A stretch of 5,283 nucleotides of DNA from NCBI GenBank assembly GCA_023255235.1, contig JALRJA010000157.1, positions 1 through 5,283 of the forward strand, written 5' to 3'. Below the pieces are notes generated by a model that saw only the letters and a list, made by a program, of their open reading frames with translations, was not told the DNA's origin and searched no databases. Of the stretch, positions 3,819-5,283 are shown piece by piece. The translations under genes and the position numbers were made by a program. This stretch comes from Flaviramulus sp. GTDB taxonomy: Bacteria > Bacteroidota > Bacteroidia > Flavobacteriales > Flavobacteriaceae. The number at the start of each line of letters is the position of its first letter. Position 1 is the stretch's first letter.

Positions 3819-5283
3819 TTATGTAGTTTCGCTTAATTGTTTTAAATATAAATGTTTGTAATACCCATCTACGTTTATTAGGCTATCGTGCGTGCCTTGT
3901 TGAATAATTTCCCCATGATCTAGCACTATTATTTTATTGGCATTTTTTACAGAAGATGCTCTGTGACTCACAATAATTGCTGTTTTTCCTTTTGAAATTT
4001 TATAGAGGTTTTTAAGAATTTTTTCTTCGGTTTCTGTGTCAACAGCAGATAAACAATCATCAAACAATAAAATTTTAGGTGCTTTAATAATAGCTCTAGC
4101 AATTGATACACGCTGTTTTTGTCCGCCAGAGAGTGTAATACCTCGTTCTCCTAATTTGGTATCGTAGCCATTGTTAAAATCCATTATGTTTTTGTGTACT
4201 TGAGCCATTTTTGCGGCTTCAATTACTTGCTCACTAGTGGCATCATTATTTCCAAATTTTATATTATTTTTTATACTGTCAGAAAATAAAAAGGCATCTT
4301 GTGGCACATAGCCAATGCTATTTCTCAAACTTTCTAAATTAACTTGCTTAATTTCGGTTTTATCAATTAAAATACGTCCATGATTAACATCGTAGAGCCT
4401 TCCTATTAAATCTAAAATGGTAGATTTTCCCGATCCTGTTTTGCCTAGAATAGCTAAAGTTTCTCCTTCTTTCACAGTAAAGCTCACATTTTTAAGAGCT
4501 TGAATATTGGTATCTGTATAAGTAAAAGAAACGTTTTTAAAAGTAATATTACCATTAATAGCACTTGGTGTTTTTATAGTGTTATTAATTTCTGGTTTAA
4601 TTTTTAAAAATTCGTTTATTCGTTTTTGTGAAGCTTCAGCTTGTTGCACAATAGATGTTACCCAACCCACTGTTGCTACTGGCCATGTTAGCATATTTAC
4701 ATAAATAATAAACTCTGCAATAGTGCCAATACTTTCAATTTCTCCATTAATATACTGCATACCTCCAATATATATAACCAATAAATTACTCAACCCTATG
4801 AGTAGTATCATCATTGGAAAAAACCAAGCTTGCACTCTTGTTAAGTGTATTTGTTTCTCTTTGCTTTCTCTGGATATAGTGTTGAAATTTTGTGCTGTTT
4901 GAGGCTCAATACCATAGGCTTTAATAACAGAAATACCACTAAACGATTCTTGGGTGAAGCTTGAAAGTTTAGACAGGTATTCTTGAACTATAGTACTGCG
5001 TTTGTGAATTTCTTTGCTTAAATTATAAATAATTATTGATAAAATAGGCAGAGGTAATATGGTATATAGTGTGAGTTTAGGCGATGCATTAATCATGTAA
5101 ATAATAACAATTATGAACAGCGTTATTGTATTAATACTGTACATAATAGCCGGACCAACATACATTCTTACTCTTCCAACATCTTCGGTAATGCGGTTCA
5201 TTAAATCGCCTGTTCTATTTTTCTTGTAAAAATTTAACGACAGCTTTTGGTATTGCTCATATACTTCATTTTTTAAATCAAAT
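3819..5283 (-). CDS. ABC exporter half-transporter (permease-ATPase), 5' end beyond the window
   Basis: This inner-membrane exporter subunit fuses a six-helix permease to an ATPase. The frame is open to the right edge, with 487 codons visible; roughly 100 residues with TM1 and TM2 should lie beyond it. The ATG at 5201 is internal, because the family motif RTGDLMNRITEDV spans it. Counting from that Met, helices TM3-TM6 lie near 19-40, 43-62, 127-151 and 160-185. ATPase motifs are A-loop Y228, Walker A GKTGSGKST (253-261), Q-loop Q301, signature LSGGQKQR (357-364), Walker B ILLFDD (377-382), D-loop SAVD (385-388) and switch H413. The residue after the Walker B Asp is D382, not Glu, as in the degenerate-site subunits TM287, BmrC and MdlA, so a heterodimer is inferred. 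No partner is visible. Substrate is unknown; multidrug or lipid export is typical of the family. Confidence 0.96.
   Translation of the reverse strand, partial: FDLKNEVYEQYQKLSLNFYKKNRTGDLMNRITEDVGRVRMYVGPAIMYSINTITLFIIVIIYMINASPKLTLYTILPLPILSIIIYNLSKEIHKRSTIVQEYLSKLSSFTQESFSGISVIKAYGIEPQTAQNFNTISRESKEKQIHLTRVQAWFFPMMILLIGLSNLLVIYIGGMQYINGEIESIGTIAEFIIYVNMLTWPVATVGWVTSIVQQAEASQKRINEFLKIKPEINNTIKTPSAINGNITFKNVSFTYTDTNIQALKNVSFTVKEGETLAILGKTGSGKSTILDLIGRLYDVNHGRILIDKTEIKQVNLESLRNSIGYVPQDAFLFSDSIKNNIKFGNNDATSEQVIEAAKMAQVHKNIMDFNNGYDTKLGERGITLSGGQKQRVSIARAIIKAPKILLFDDCLSAVDTETEEKILKNLYKISKGKTAIIVSHRASSVKNANKIIVLDHGEIIQQGTHDSLINVDGYYKHLYLKQLSETT

Noticed and set aside
3819..5201. Complete ABC gene starting at ATG 5201
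   Set aside because: The frame continues upstream to the window edge with family-typical sequence (LSLNFYKKNRTGDL), and two transmembrane helices would be missing.
705..5283. A dedicated three-gene export, regulation and peptidase system
   Set aside because: A strong terminator separates the peptidase from the PUR gene, the ABC-PUR gap is 150 bp, and no sequence feature links their functions; co-orientation alone is not enough.

Overview
The window comes from an A+T-rich bacterial genome, most likely a member of the Flavobacteriaceae (Bacteroidota). Three things point there. A DUF3276 PUR-type nucleic-acid-binding protein, a family typical of this phylum, is present. The M14 metallopeptidase has the long architecture common in marine flavobacteria. 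Translation starts lack Shine-Dalgarno sites and sit behind A-rich leaders, as is usual in Bacteroidota. I cannot name the genus.

Layout, left to right. Positions 1-96 may hold the last 31 codons of a plus-strand gene that enters from the left edge; I do not recognise it. Positions 97-704 hold no convincing gene but several inverted repeats: a bulged hairpin at 126-176, small hairpins at 234-250 and 443-462, and a nested pair of long inverted repeats at 465-580 followed by a perfect palindrome at 609-622. The rest is three genes on the minus strand. In transcription order they are a 5'-truncated ABC exporter half-transporter (3819 to the right edge), a 122-residue PUR protein (3300-3668) and an 836-residue secreted M14 zinc carboxypeptidase with a C-terminal glutamine-amidotransferase-like domain (705-3215).

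The three genes are co-directional but probably not one tight operon. The ABC-PUR gap is 150 bp. A strong intrinsic terminator separates the PUR gene from the peptidase gene. That terminator lies inside the longest possible reading frame of the peptidase and moves its start from 3284 to 3215. The same 14-nt A-rich leader (TAAACTTAAAACAA) precedes both the PUR start and the corrected peptidase start, 6-7 nt upstream of the ATG.

Functionally, the exporter would move a hydrophobic substrate or lipid across the inner membrane and looks like the degenerate-site subunit of a heterodimer, because Asp replaces the Walker B catalytic Glu. The PUR protein is a cytoplasmic single-strand DNA/RNA binder. 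The peptidase would act in the periplasm or at the surface on peptides. Nothing ties the three into one pathway beyond adjacency. I see no phage, CRISPR, transposase or defence genes. The least explained parts are the structured left intergenic region and the shared leader.
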